Positions 37,861 to 51,774 of a DNA stretch of 64,000 bases are shown here, one piece after another. The number at the start of each line of letters is the position of its first letter. The stretch's first letter is position 1. The translations under genes and the position numbers were made by a program. The notes under the pieces are model-generated. The model did no database searches and was not told the origin of the DNA. It saw only the letters and a program-made list of their open reading frames with translations. The stretch comes from Scatophagus argus (Eukaryota > Chordata > Actinopteri > Scatophagidae), in assembly GCF_020382885.2 (NCBI RefSeq), contig NC_058499.1:9223872-9287871 (forward strand), read 5' to 3'.

Positions 37861-40794
37861 TTTATTTACAGCAATGCAGCAAACATTCTGCTTGGTGTGT
37901 GCATGCAAACTCATCAAATAACAAAACAGGATGCAACAAGAACTGTTTAATATCTATCAGGGTAAGACCAAATAATACAAAAGTAATACACAAAAATGTA
38001 TTCATTTACTTCACTCATGGAGACACAGCCTCCTCACATGTTTCACTCACTTAATTTAGAGCCATGTTTCAATGTTTCACTATGTTTGTCCATGGCCAGT
38101 ATTCACCTCACCTCAAGTAATTATATATTTATATCTACTTATGATATAGTACATGATAATACATATCAAACAACATACAGTACACATAGGAATGTGGGGG
38201 AGTTCAATGGGAAATGGAGCTTCAGAAGCTTTAATACAGCAACATGAAATGCAAAGTATTAGCACTGCAGTTCCCGCTACACGATATCCTATACAGCTGT
38301 AATTTCCATAATCACATTAACTGTGCTGTATGTACATAATGGCAAAAAGGTTTGGACTGATCCAAAAATTCACCAAAGACCATGATAACTTTCTAGACAA
38401 AGAGAGACGTAGCTTGTTTGTTCATCTTTGTGCATACTTTACACTTGGTTTATAGAACTGATTGGCTAAACTTGCACTAAACTGTGCATATACTAACAGA
38501 TGAGCCTGTGAATGTTACGGTTTACAGGGTTTAACTTCATAACTACTGTATGTGCACCTGCTGGTGAAAATGCTATGCAACTTTTAAATCATACTAGTGG
38601 TGTCCAACTAGAAAACAGGCCTGTTATTCATTTCATAACCGTGTATGTTACTTTTCATGCCTATATCTGAAGCCTGTACAACAGGACCCCACTTGATCCC
38701 AATAACTCTACTGTTTAATATATTTCTGATAGTATTGCTCCTCTGTGATCCACTGTGAATTCAGCTTGCACCGATGTCGACATGTAGTGCAAACATTATG
38801 TGTAATCAAACAAAATTATTCTTTAAAAAAAAAAATCTACAGCCATGGAAAGACACAAAGAACAACATGTGCTGCGAAGTCATCCACGCTTCATCCAAAA
38901 TACACAAAATGGGATGGTACGAAAAGAAAAAAAAAACAACAACTAAAAAGTAATTCATCAAACAGGCTAATTGAATACCACATCATCACAATCAGACGAG
39001 ACAACACAGGTTTTGAAACAACGAGCATTCAGACACGTATCTTCACATCTGTTTCAGGTCTAAATACTGTAACAGCCACCTACTGAATCTTGAAGTTTTC
39101 AAAGAGGATTTGAGTGACACCTGGCAAAAACCTTTTCACAGAAATCAATCTGTATGACACTATTAGGCCTCACGAGGGCTACAAGCATATTCTCTCTCGT
39201 GCAATTTCACTTCATGAACAATAAATGGCTTGGTTTATTTTATAGTTTGTTTTCTTTTATATAAATGTCATATTAACACCTACTCATAGAATAACATCAA
39301 CAGCCACAGAATGACACACTAAGGCCTGAAATCCAGAGCTTCAGAAACAAGAAGTCGTTTAAGCATTTACATGTAGGGACTGAGTGGGAGAATTTGCCAA
39401 AGGAGGGAGACATCCATCACTTTATACGATGCTATGACCACCTACAACATTGATTGTTAATATTTATTGTCCAAACTGCAAGTGTTTTGGTTTTCTTTCA
39501 TCTTTAACCTGTACAACCTTGATTTGGAATGTTTTATCCCATGAATAGCAATCCTAAACACTGCATGTGCTTCACTTTTTTAACATGTAATAAAAATTTA
39601 CTTCATTAAAATCAGTCGGCTAAACACGTGAACCACGGTGTGCATAATGACGATAAAGTCAGACTGGCTGAACTATGGTGACAAACGGAGACAAAAGATG
39701 CTAAATTTCGAACCAGCTATCACACCTTTCCTGAGAATGTAGAAAAAAAAGGAAATTAAAACAAAAAAATTAAAACGAAAAGTTCATGACGCAGAGCAAC
39801 TTCACGGTCACCAAAACACAAACTGTAAAAGGTGTTCTGGGATTTTAAACTCTCAGAAACTGAGTTGGGAAAACCCTGTTTGATAGATTTTGTGCTGGAT
39901 GTAACCTCCACTAAATGTCTTAATATTCTATTTAAATTAAGTTAGAGACAGATTATTTCATATTTTTTAATTCAACTTCCTCTACATTTCTGAAAGTCTG
40001 ATTCTATTCTCTGTCAAGATTTTGGCCAAGTTTAGGAAGAAGAAGTGACAAAGTTAACATCCAGAGTAAGATAAAGACAACGAACTTCTTCTGAGCGATA
40101 TTATCATACCATCTTCTTATCCAGCTCTTGGCGAGAAAGCTTTGAAGTGGATCTCCCAAAGTGTAAAACCATGGACATTTAATGGGAAATCATTAAAGTT
40201 TTCTGGACATTTTGTATTTAAAAGCAAACAAGCAACGACAGTCGCCGACGTCAGCTGAGGGGCAAATGTTGTGAGTGTGTGGTGACCTTCGAAGCTAATG
40301 AAAATAAACACTGTTAATGCAGCTACTAGGCCTACAGTACATTAAAAACACATTAAAGGTCATCTAGAGATGTATTAAAAGTGTAGAGGCAGAGAAGTCA
40401 CTCTGTGCTGACCACAGATGAACCTACCTGAATAATAAACTGATGAAGCTCAGGGTAGTGGTTTTAGCTGTGTAATGTGTCTCCATTGGAAAGCGACACA
40501 CACTGAGCAGCTAAAATTGAGCAGCATAAGAGATTAAAACAAACAAACAACCAAACAAACACCAGCTTCTTTTAATAACTGGCTGATTTAAATGTGAACT
40601 GACTTAAGTGATTAACTCCCAACGCGTGTCAGAATTCAACGGAGGTACATTTCCACTACAAACACGACTTTGTTCTGTTTGAATTCAGCTTGTTCAGTGT
40701 TACAATGAAGGGCACCTAATTCTGAATTGTGTTCTTAATTGATCCCTTTTTATCTCTCCCACATGGCAACCCGGCCCCCCCCTCCTCCTCTGTC
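37861..40794 (-). other. scamp5: scamp5 3' UTR (long form)
   Basis: Minus-strand DNA downstream of the scamp5 stop, ending at an AATAAA (complement of TTTATT at 37861-37866). Other TTTATT sites in between could end shorter forms. No other gene is recognised in this stretch. Confidence 0.4.
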
Positions 40795-42905
40795 CTACAT
40801 CGGGTCGTCGTAGTTGTAGGTGGGAGCTGCTGAGTACTGGTTCTGTTGCATGGCTCCCTGCGCGGCTCCCATAGCTGCCTGCTGAGCTGCCTGCTGGACA
40901 TGGGGGTTCTTCCAGGCCCCGGTGGCCCACTCCTCCTGGGCCTTACCCAGGCTGCCACCACTGCCACGGTAGAAGTTATGAACCTGCATGAAGTGATTCG
41001 AGTTAAAATCACACAATTAATTGAAACCATAGTTTCTTTCTTTCTTTTTTCAACAGGCAGCATGAATTTTTCTTACAAGAGATGATGTCAAGAAAGTAAT
41101 TTGATTGGTCTGGACATCTGTGTGGGTGGCCACTGAAAATAGTGCATTACATTACATTATCAGTTCAATTCCTACAGCATCCAGGTGACAGATGCTGTTC
41201 ACCATTGCGTAGTCCCATCTGTGATTTGAGCACTTCACACTTGTTCATGTCAAATAGGACTGATTGTACAGATCCCCATCATCGGGAAGATCAGACGATC
41301 GTTGAGTTGGTCAAGCGGGGATTAAAATACTCATCGAAAATGATGAAATTGTACATCTTTAATGTACATCTTTATCTATATATACACATCTTTAATGCAG
41401 CTGGTGTCCTCTTTACTCAGAGAGCCTCAGACGGTCCTCCTCTGAATAGACTCAGTGGTGGTCTTTGGCTGATGTGAGGCCATCATGCTGATTTGATTTC
41501 AGGGACTTCCACATTATTAAGAACATGAAGTCGAATATATCAGAGCTTTCTGACAGATCAGAGCCGGTCTGTACAATGTGTTATGTTGATGTGAATGCGA
41601 TGTACAAGTCGGAAATTGTGCTAACACTTATATGAAAAGAACTCAACATGCATTACTCCATGACATGACTGAAACCACTGGTTAACGTACAGAATGCTAA
41701 GGTTATTAGCTTGCTGCTATAAGTTTTCAGTCTGGGGACAAGACAAATATACAGCTAAAGCTAGTTAGCATTGGTTGTATATCTATGGCTATGGTAATGC
41801 TAATGCTAATGCTAGCTAGCCTCACTCCTTTGTACTGTAAAACATTGCACAACACTGAGTGTGTGGGAGCTGCCAGTGACTCAGCAGGTGTTAAACTATC
41901 AAGAACAAAAACTAAATTAGCAAGCTAAGTTTAGTTAGCTTTCACTTTCTGCGTCGAAGCTAGGTAGCCTGGTTTGTTCACCTCCACTGCTCGGGTGTAA
42001 TGCAAATAGCAGCATAATGGGTCCATAACCACTGCTGTGAGGGTTTCTTGAAAAGAGTGAAAAGTTTTGTTTCAGTGTATGTGGGCTACATGATAACGTC
42101 GTACGTGTCAGTCGGGCTCTGCTGAGACAAACATCCGCCCACAGGCTTGAAGCTTAAATGCTGTTTTAACAGCTGTCCGGAAAACAATGGACAGTGACGC
42201 AAAATAATAGTATAATATTGCAGCAGTATCATTACAGTTTATATTTCCTCAGACAGAAATTTCATATGAACTTTTAAGGGCCTTATTACCAAATGTTAGC
42301 CCACATAAAAAAATCTGCCCCTAATTAAGAAGCTAACACATTTAAGTTTATTTTTTTTATGCAAGAACTAGACATGTGAAGGTCACCTTTGTGAGGGCGA
42401 TGAAGGAGAGAACAGCCACTGCAGTAAACATGATGGTGGGAATCAGCATGACCACAGCTGAGCCGACGTTGGTGCTGAAGAAGGTGATGGTAGCCAGCCA
42501 ACCACTGTTTGGAACAACACAAGAGTTAGCATCTCATCTCACACCTATGACATTACTGGTCATTATCCAGTAGCCCCATAGTCACAAAACATAAACCACG
42601 GTTTAAGGACAGGCTTTCAACCTGAGCAGTGTGTAGGAGAGTTCAAGGTTCGAGGTATGGAGGAAGAGACATGGGGCAAAGACATTGCGTGAGATGACAG
42701 AGAGACAGGTGCATGTCGGTGCAATTAAGGTAATTAACTCAGTCGAATCTAATGTATTGGCTGTCTGTAGATCCATGGGCACAATGCATATAGGGACTGC
42801 TAAAGGCTGATTTGATAAAAATAATAATAATAATGGCTATGGCTGTGCCTCCGGTTATTTCCCTTGTGTTTCCCTTTTCCCCTGTGGCTCCTGTTTTCCT
42901 CCAAC

Positions 42906-42936
<31 letters not shown>

Positions 42937-43198
42937 ATATTACTCTTGTTGTGGAGACATAATTCTGTTTACACAGGCACATTGTGAAGGACCCACCTTC
43001 CTTATGGGGACAAAACACAAGTCCACACAATGTAAATCATTAAATATTAGGGTGAAGACTTGCTTTAACGTTAGGCTGAGATTAGGGTTAGATTAAGGTA
43101 AGGGTTAGGATTAGGCAAGTAATGTTTATTGTTATGGTTAGGTGGTGATTAAACCTCCAGGAAATTAAGTATATGTAATGTCCCCAAAAGTGATGGAA

Positions 43199-43234
<36 letters not shown>

Positions 43235-45632
43235 GCGTGTGCGTGCATGTGTGTGTATTTTAGTGTGTGGGAGTGGCTTCCTTCCTGGTGCTCCCTCCTG
43301 ATTGCAGATTATTCATCTCACCTGTCCAACTCATTGCTGGATTACTGATCAAATCCAATGGCAGTTATACTTAAAATGAGCTTTTTTGTACTTCTTCTTT
43401 ATTTCAGTATTGGGCCACAGTGGCAGACTTTAAAAACCTCTGGTGTAGAGTCATATGGGACACAGTCTTCTTTATATTTATGATTAAGTTTTATACATCT
43501 AATGTGAAAAGAGAGACATGGTAAATCGTAACTTTGTAGACTAACATATTCTCACCATTTAAATAACTGTGCTGTGTGTACGTTTTGAGGAAAACCTTGT
43601 GTTCACTGCTGGCTATATCAGTGCTTTAGACTTTTCATATCGGGTACAAATCAGCGACAAACTTAAGAAAGAATCTGAATAACTATGTGAAGACACCTCC
43701 ATACAAATGGACTCAAAGGGTCACTGAATGGTTCGGTTTGAGAAGCATGAAGTAATATGTAAGACAGCACTCTCCACCACCATCATCAAAAATCCAAATG
43801 GGTGCATATGTTTTAGAAGAACAGTGTTCATCTCTCCAACAGACTTCCAGAGACATGAAGAATATATGCTGAGGAGCAGTGAAACTCTTGTGGTGGCTTG
43901 CTAAACAAGTTTATCCCAGCTGTATTTATGCATCACATCAAAATTCTTACCAAACTCCCCAACCAGGAATGCCAACAGTCTGGATAATACTGATCACCAC
44001 CTGGGCCATGAAGACGAAGAAGAAAGCCATAAAGTTGAAAGAGCTGTCGGTCCTGTGCAGAGAGAATAACAAATGTCAGAAATGATGGGATTCAGCAGAA
44101 TATCAGGTACAAATGTTGAGTAATCTGAGGGCGGGACCAGCTCACTTGAAGGCTTTGTAGATGGGCCTGAACCAGCACACATAAGAGCAAGGAGTGAAGA
44201 GGATGAGCCACAGGATGGCCATGCCGAAGTTTGTCGCGCCGCCACCTCCGCACATCCACGCCAAACAGCCAATCAGATTAACAGCCAGTGTGGCAGTATT
44301 CACTGTCATCATCACAGAGGAATAACAAGAATGACCAAAACATGACACACAAAAACCTCCATAGTGAACATCCCACAGGCTGCATTACTCATAACTACAG
44401 CAGGACTGAATCATATGAACTGAAGCAACTACTCAAAACCACATTTTCACTTCTGTAAGGCTAAAACAATTTTGTGTAGACTGGAGCTACAATTTATTTA
44501 GCACACACAGTACACAGTTTCTGCTCTACGTGTACCAAACATTTTGGGTAAACAAATGTACTTTTTCACCAAACTTACATTCATGTTTTCATATGGCAGA
44601 ACCTATGTGATGATGAGAAAGACATGACTATGAATGTCTTTACATTTAAGGAAGAAATTAAGTAATTTGATATTTTGTCTTCAAAGTGCCTGAAACAATT
44701 CATCAATAATCAAATCAAGCAATTTTCTGCCGATCAAACTGATCGAAATCGGATTTTAGATTTTCACAAATAACGTTCCTCAAAACAAATGGCAAAAAGA
44801 AAATACTTAAACACAATATTTCAAACTCCTAATGCCTGCCTTTGCCCAATATATTGGTCTAAAAATATAAATAAAAATTGCTATCATTCATTTAATCATT
44901 ATTATAACTAACCTTGTTACTGGTCCTAGTATTACTGCGGTTCTGTGTGTGGTTTGTCCAAGTGGTGTTGCCGTACACCCACATAAGCCGCTGACGGTAC
45001 AATCAGTGTCAAACCTTGTACAGTCTCTCTGTTCCATACCTTTCAACTGTCACTGTCAGTTATTATAATTTTCATAAAGACCCCCATCAGATTCCCTCCG
45101 CCCCCGCAGTGTTGACTCCATGATTACAACAAAATGGAAACCATAGTTAAACTGGCTCTGTGCCAGATAGTGAAACTGGTCAGCCTGGTCTCACAGCTAC
45201 ACTGGACTGTCTGTGATATTTGGCTCTCATAATATTTTGGGCAAAACAAAGTGACACGGCAGGACGGAACAGAAACAGTGCACACAGTTTATACCATAAT
45301 GCAAGCAACTTGCCCGCTGGAGCTTGACCTGTGGTAAAAAGATGTTGCCAAACTCACGGATCCATAGGTAGTAAAGCCTCTTGCACATGGTGCGACACTG
45401 GTCCGGGATCTCATTGAAGTCTTGATAAAAACATGGTCTGAGTGGGATGAATCGAGGCAGGGGAGGGAAGTTGTTTTCTAAGGAGACAAAGACACAGTTC
45501 AGCACAGCTGCCCGCACATCAGATTGTGAATGGGTTGATGTTGCATTTACAGTCAAATCTGAGCGTACACCAAAATCTCACGGAGACAGAGAGACAGAGA
45601 CAGAGAGGGAGACAGGAAATCTTACCTGCCAT
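40795..45632 (-). CDS. scamp5: secretory carrier membrane protein 5, complete
   Basis: SCAMP5 is a four-pass protein of synaptic and secretory vesicles that takes part in Ca2+-regulated exocytosis and endocytic retrieval. Six coding exons fit: 45632-45626 (only seven coding bases, ATGGCAG), 45477-45358, 44302-44146, 44052-43951, 42504-42387 and 40983-40795. They give 230 residues; the human protein has 235. The short N-terminus ([20 protein letters not shown]) has no NPF repeats, as expected for SCAMP5 and not SCAMP1-3. The conserved core follows: [19 protein letters not shown], then [20 protein letters not shown]. The tail [19 protein letters not shown] and [12 protein letters not shown] is typical. 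All introns are GT-AG. A non-coding first exon probably lies near 46573. Confidence 0.96.
42907..43258. repeat. (GT)n-bounded repeat in scamp5 intron
   Basis: Two GT microsatellites (42907-42931 and about 43204-43257) flank a unit that contains CCTTCCTTATGGGGACAAAA and GTTAGGATTAGG-type runs. The same combination recurs in fish genomes as a non-autonomous repeat tied to GT tracts. Confidence 0.5.
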
Positions 45633-46572
45633 GATGACCGTTCAGTATTTTCCTCCACTTGCAGACAGGCACACAGACAAAAAACAAAAGCAAACTGCAG
45701 AGAAGAAACAGAGCTGTTTCATTAAGTGCACCATCACCCTCACAGTGCTCTCCTTGTAGGCGACAGGCCACAATCCTCCTCCATTGGCCTTCCTGTGGAT
45801 GCATGCACACACACCTCACTGGAATAGCGGACTTTTAAATGATTTGACTGGTGATTAGTGTCCACCCGTGCTAGTGACATCATTCATCGACAGCGACAGT
45901 CATGTTTGTGTGGATTACAGATCACAGCTGTGCGATGCTCGGAAACTGTGGCCTTGTCGCGATTACTGAAATGCATTCACTACCTTTGCGCGCAAAATAG
46001 GCGTGTTACAGGCCTACGGAGTTTACAGATGGGACTAACGTTATGTGTAGTCGAGCAGAGCTGTTTGTTCAGCTCTTTAACCGAGCCGATAAGCTATAAT
46101 CAGCCCGCTTCCACACGATTTCACTGTTTGTAACCTCATTTCAATTCGTATGATGGTGGATGTAAGAGCATAGCTCTGAAGGACATGTTCCTGCCACAAA
46201 ACGAAGCAATATCCGCAAAGAAAAACAGACCGATCCTGGTTAATTTAATGTATTATGATGCTGAAACTGTCTCTTTTTTCTTTGGGGGAATATTTCCTTC
46301 GGAGGATGGCGGTGATGCTGCAGTAGGACACGGTGCATCGTGATCTCACAAGCGATGGAGAAGCGTCCTTCAGGCTGTGCGACACGGTGCATCGGTGCTT
46401 CTTCTTCATCCGGACGCAGGTCATGCACAAACCACTCACAATACAACCGCCCAGACTGACGTTTCCAGGTTTTACTGAAGCACGAATCCGGTTTATTTAA
46501 ATACATTAAATTTCCCTCCTCCACTAGATGGGGTGTAATGAATGAAAATGCAGCGATTAAAAACGCCTTACC

Positions 46573-46680
46573 TCCCCTTTAGTCCGAGAAAGTCGCTAGA
46601 ATCCCTCCGGTCGTTTAAATAGCATCCTATGGATTAATCGGCGTTAAAACACCTTGGAGGAAACAAGCAGATCTGGCGCT
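46573..46680 (-). promoter_or_regulatory. scamp5: scamp5 non-coding exon 1 and core promoter (candidate)
   Basis: A strong minus-strand donor (AAAGGGGAG then GTAAGG, exon end at 46572-46573) lies upstream of the coding exons. A TATA-like CTATTTAAACG is near 46611-46622. The exon would carry only 5' UTR, joining to the exon that holds the ATG. Confidence 0.45.
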
Positions 46681-48504
46681 GTTGGGACAGAAATATGTTA
46701 CGTTATTCCTCAAATGATGGCTATGAGAGTAAGAGACGGTCACGTGACGTAAGATCTTTTCTTTACGCACATACTCCCACATACCCCCACCACCCCCTAC
46801 CTCCGCTGGCTTCACCCGCCCGGGCAGGACCAGGGCCCAGGACAGAAAAAAGAGAAAAAAGACGGGATTTGTTGCTGGCCTGAACCGACCAATCGGAAAG
46901 CAGAAAGATTTCACCCAGCTCCGCCCCTCCCTGATGCTGTCCACAGTGCTGAACATCAGAGGAGGCATACATATTTATGACTGGCTGCTAAACATGTTAA
47001 ATAGTCACACTACTAAATATTACAACAATTAATAAAATGATATCACAGTCATTTAGGTGCTGAAAGTACCACATATATCAGAGTTACATTTGCTACTTTT
47101 TCAGAAGATTTTTGGCTCATGGAACATTAGGACCTCACCTAATGTATAAAAATACATTAAACAGAAAATACAGGAGGACGGCAACAATTTAAAATCTAAA
47201 AGAAAACAATACAAAACGTATTAAGGATTCAAACTGTAACTTTGCTAGCTTTACTAATTATATAAAATATTTTAAATATTATTTACAGATGCTTTATAGA
47301 TCAGTTGTGCGCCAATGCTGAAAACAAGTTTTGGGTGTCAAGGTAAAGAAAAAATCTGTCTAATGAGCTGATTTTGCTGCTGGAGACAAAAAGAGTTTCA
47401 ATAACAACGTCAGCATCAAGATTGATGGTTTATTTTGACACCTGTGTACCTGACAGCGGCGTCGGGCAGCTGCTGTCCTGGGCGGAGACAGTTTTCTCTG
47501 CGTTCTGGACTGCAAGGACAGCTGCATTCACAGTTCCTCGTAAATTTCACTTTTTTAGTTGCTTCTGGCTACAAATGGCATACAATCGCACACCAAACAC
47601 CTATTGACCTCTCTGACAGCTTAGTTGTGTGGTCTTCTTCTCTGTCAGTTTACTAACACGACCCTCTACGATGACATATTCCCCGTGTTGGTGTTTACAC
47701 ATGTCGCCGTGCTCGACATTTCTGTTAGTTTTACTGGAAGTGAAAGCATCACTCCCTAAAGCTAACGTTAGCTCTTCCTGCAGCGCTATGAGTTGAGCAA
47801 GGCTGACGGTAACTGCAAATTATGATGCAAAACTATTGTTTGTCAAGTGAAATAGATCTTTGTGCCACGTGGACGTATTCCTAATACATTCAGGATCTGA
47901 CAGGAGTCCGACCATTTTGTATGTGTAATCAGTAGCGTTGCTGGGGATAGCTATATTCGCAGCTCTTCACTTGTAGCCCAGCTAATAGTAGCTAACATAG
48001 CTTCATCGCGTACTCCTATGCTAGCTAGTTAAGAAGCACAACATTTGGTTACTGGCGAACCTAATAGAGGAACCAGCTTTGAGCAGTAATGTCAGTTTTT
48101 ACTGCTACTCAGGACAGTATAAGACGAAAAAGTAGTGTTTTGTGACTTTTCTTTTCTTGGGTGTCAGTTTTTGTTTTGATGCTGACCATAAAAAGAAAAG
48201 TGACTAAAGTAACCTAACGCGAGAGGGTTAACTAGTAGAGTTTATTGTTGGGATAGAATTTGCATCCCTATCAGAAAATGTCTTCCTTTCAGAGTAAAGG
48301 AAAATAAAAGACTTCACGCTGCCAAAAGTATAATGCGTCTTCGCATGTTTTTCTGTGGTGAGGTTTTTTTCTGTGTTTTTCAGACTAAATGATGGATAAA
48401 TGCCTTGAGAAAATAATCCTAAATCATAAAACCTGTTCACCTGTGACCTGACTTAATTTTTGGCCGTGCTGACCTGTGTGCTGTCTTATCGTCTCTGTTT
48501 ACAG
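46681..48504. other. head-to-head interval of scamp5 and parp16
   Basis: scamp5 runs leftward and parp16 rightward from this interval. A splice acceptor at 48501-48504 directly before the parp16 ATG shows that parp16 has an upstream non-coding exon. A donor-like GACG then GTAACT near 47808 is a candidate end of it. No other gene is recognised. Confidence 0.45.
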
Positions 48505-48512
48505 TTCTGGGA

Positions 48513-51152
48513 ATGCAGCCGCCGCTTCCACCTGAGGCAGTCAGAGAGCTGGTGTGCTCCTGTCTGCACAGAGATCCGGTAGCAGCAGATCTGCGCTGCA
48601 GCCTGTTTGTTGCCGCTGCACAGAACTACAAGAGGGACTCTTTGCTCAGACCCTTCCCTCCTAGATACATAAGTGGTGACAATAAGGACTTTGAGGAGCT
48701 GGTAAGCTATAGTGACAGGTTTTCAACACCCTCTGTTTTAGCATTTATGCTTTCATGTCTGACATAACAAACACACACACACACACTTGGTGGCAGTAAT
48801 GTGCTGTTGGGTGTAGTAGTGTGCATGTAAAAAAATATAAAGAGCAAGACCAAATGTCAGATGTAGAAATGGTTCAAGAAAATAATACCTCACACACAGT
48901 GAATGGGAAGAGCACACATACTATGTACAGGTGTGACCTGTTGTGGTAGTACGTTACAGAAAGTTTGTTTTCTTCTCTAGCTGGCAGATGTGAAATCTTT
49001 GCCTGGTGTCAGAGACTTGGTGAGACTCCGGCCCAGAGAGGGAGATCATCATCTGGCTCTCACACACTGGATTCTCTCTTCAAAGAGCTTTGCTGTGAAG
49101 ACGCTGCAGAAAGATGAGGTACATCACTGCAAGTGTAGTAGGACGGAAACTACTGTGTCTTTTACCGATGGCTTCTCTGCTTTCACTGTGATTCTTTGAT
49201 CTCTGCCAGTACGCCAAACTTTGTAACCTGACGGGCAATGAAGGGATTTCTGCGCCTGTGCCAGACTTCCTGTTTGAGCTCGAGTACTGTGATCAGATGA
49301 ACGCCAGGTTTGAGAAGACGAGGGCAGGCAGAGACGTCTTCTATGCGTTCCACGGGAGCCGCCTGGAGAACTTTCACTCTATCATTCACAATGGGCTACA
49401 CTGTCACCTCAACAAGGTTAGTGCTGTCATTGCTGCTTCATCTCTTCTGTGATAAGTAATAAAATAAGAGGATGTCCCTTAGACATGAAAATATGTAATG
49501 TAATATAATATTTAAAAGTTCCTGGAGCTGTTGAGCGTTGAAGCACGGAGATTACTAAGGCATGAAGTGGACCTCAGTTGTTGCTGTTATTTCTGCCGGA
49601 CAACACAAAAACTCAATCGATCTCTTCTTCAGAACTCGGTGTTTGGAGAGGGGACCTACCTCACCAGTGACCTCAGCATGGCCGTCCTCTACAGCCCTCA
49701 CAGCAGTGGCTGGCGGGAAAGTCTTCTGGGTCCACTGCTCAGCTGTGTTGCCTTGTGTGAAGTCATTGATCACCCAGATGTGAAGTGCCAGGTGAAGAAA
49801 AAAGGTGTGTTGACCGCGTGACTCACTGCAAACACACACAGTAAAAATTTAAAGTCATGTAGTGTTGATGTTTGAGTGGCTTCATATTAAAACAAGCCAC
49901 TCATTTCCCATTTCAGACTCTGAAACAATTGACCGACAGCGCTCAAGAGCTAAGAACAGCGAAGGAGGGGAAGTTCCACAGAAGTACTTTGTAGTCACCA
50001 ACAATCAGCTTTTACGAGTCAAGTACCTGCTTGTTTACTCCCAGAGGAGGCACCTGTCCAGGTAAGAACCTCCCAGGTCACATGTGGCTCACGTGGTGAG
50101 TAAAGGGCATAAAAGAAGCTGGAAACGTATTTTATAAGCCACGTAACACACAAATGTTTGTTCTAGTAGTGAATGTCTATGACACATGTTCATACATACA
50201 AGTAAACACTGCAGGGAAGCCAGTCATGATCTCACTTGTACTAAAAGACAGCAACACAATGTGGGGAATCTGAAGATGGTTCATCTCTATGAAAATGTAA
50301 TCAGAGCAAACCGGAAGGAAGCACAGTACTGTTTCCTGTTCTGTTCATCAACGTTAAACAAACAAACCTAAGCTACCAGGACTTGATTAAGAACAAAGAT
50401 TAATGGAGACACGTCGTTCAGGAAATAAACTGCTTTGTCGTGTGCTAGCATAGTGGCAACGTGGAGAAATAAGCTGCAGCGGAGTATGCAAATTACATGA
50501 TTGACGCAAACACATTGTGAATGTTCAAGGCTGTGACCGACAAGAGACTGCCTGCCTTCTTTGTTTCTGTGTTTGTGAATTCACCATTAACTCCATGCAA
50601 TACAACTGGAGATGATTACTATTAGAATTGTTCTGATGCTGTGACCAGTCCTTGTACCAATACTCTTATAAATACTTGTTTGCAGTTTGGGGAATAAAAC
50701 AAGGGATGCATCAAAGGAATTATTATTTGGGCCTTTGGTAGAAATCAAAATTTTAAAAACTAATATTTCTTGCTTAAATTTTAAATGGGAATACAGAAGA
50801 GAAATAGTTTCTCTGATGCAAACAGAAAACGATAAAAGCAACGTTCATATAATGCATCATCACAATTCTGTCTGTGTTTTACTAGAATACAGAAAAAATC
50901 CATAGTTCAATATGGTTGTCTTTTTTGGGAAACTAAGTAAATGAATAAATTGTTTTTGTTGCTGGTAAAAAAAAAAGAAAAAAAAAAGAGATAATTTCTG
51001 CGTTTTTCTTGTTCAGACATTCCCGCAGCACCTCCTGGCTCCTCAGACACCATTTTGCCGTCATGATGAGTCTCTACCTTCTGCTGCTCTTATTCATTGG
51101 TGCCTTTAACTCCAACACCTTCATATCCTTTTGGAACAGACTGTTCAGGTGA
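48513..51152 (+). CDS. parp16: mono-ADP-ribosyltransferase PARP16, complete
   Basis: PARP16 is a tail-anchored ER and nuclear-envelope enzyme that mono-ADP-ribosylates proteins, including the stress sensors PERK and IRE1. Six coding exons, 48513-48701, 48981-49118, 49210-49416, 49633-49804, 49917-50061 and 51017-51152, join in frame to 328 residues (human 322). The N-terminal helical domain contains [20 protein letters not shown]. The catalytic domain has the H-Y-Y triad: His157 in [13 protein letters not shown], Tyr187 in [10 protein letters not shown] and Tyr259 in [12 protein letters not shown], each five residues after its human counterpart. The C-terminal helix [13 protein letters not shown] is the membrane anchor. 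A good acceptor eight bases before the ATG shows an intron in the 5' UTR. Confidence 0.97.
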
Positions 51153-51774
51153 CAAGACAACAACAGGACAGACGGTCTGGATGTTTATTTATCCCCAGTG
51201 CCTTCCTGATGACAGACTGACTGAATGATGAAAACATGAAGTTTTATGCAACTTTCTTTCTGTTTCCCCTCTGGCATCATTTTTTTCTTTTTTTCTTCTG
51301 AATAATTGTCATTACTGTTATCTCTTCTGGGATCCTATTGTGTATTAGTTTCTGCGTTTAAATGTTAAATGTTTCGTTTGTCTTACGTATTGAACATTTC
51401 CAGCATATTAACTGATTGTATTGGCTCATTAGCGTCTTTCTGGTTATCAGGCACTAATGAAAATGTTCCAGTTTAATTGCTTACTTTTAAATGGTTTGAC
51501 ACTCAGTTTTTAGGAAATGAATGTTGAGGGACCTTTAATAACTCACGATTTAAGTGTAACTTTAAGGTATTTAGGTTTCATGAAGGAAAAATATATGAGG
51601 TGACCTTATTTTTTTTGCTGACATAATGTATTTGTAATGATGGATCAGACAAAGGCCACTGATAACCTCATTTTGGACAAGCTTTTCTATCCTTTTAGCA
51701 GTAAAGAATGTAAACTCTATATCTTTTTAAAGGCAACAAGTTCATAAAATTTGTTGCATTTTTTGACAAATAAA
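51153..51774 (+). other. parp16: parp16 3' UTR with AATAAA
   Basis: The sequence from the stop codon to AATAAA at 51769-51774 is AT-rich and free of other features. Confidence 0.55.

Noticed and set aside
43069-43115. Telomere-like GGTTAG runs
   Set aside because: The runs are short and irregular and belong to the GT-bounded repeat; they are not an interstitial telomere array.
46627-46968. 113-residue minus-strand open frame upstream of scamp5
   Set aside because: Lies in the CpG promoter region; the sequence is proline/glycine-rich without a domain. Better explained as promoter and 5' UTR.
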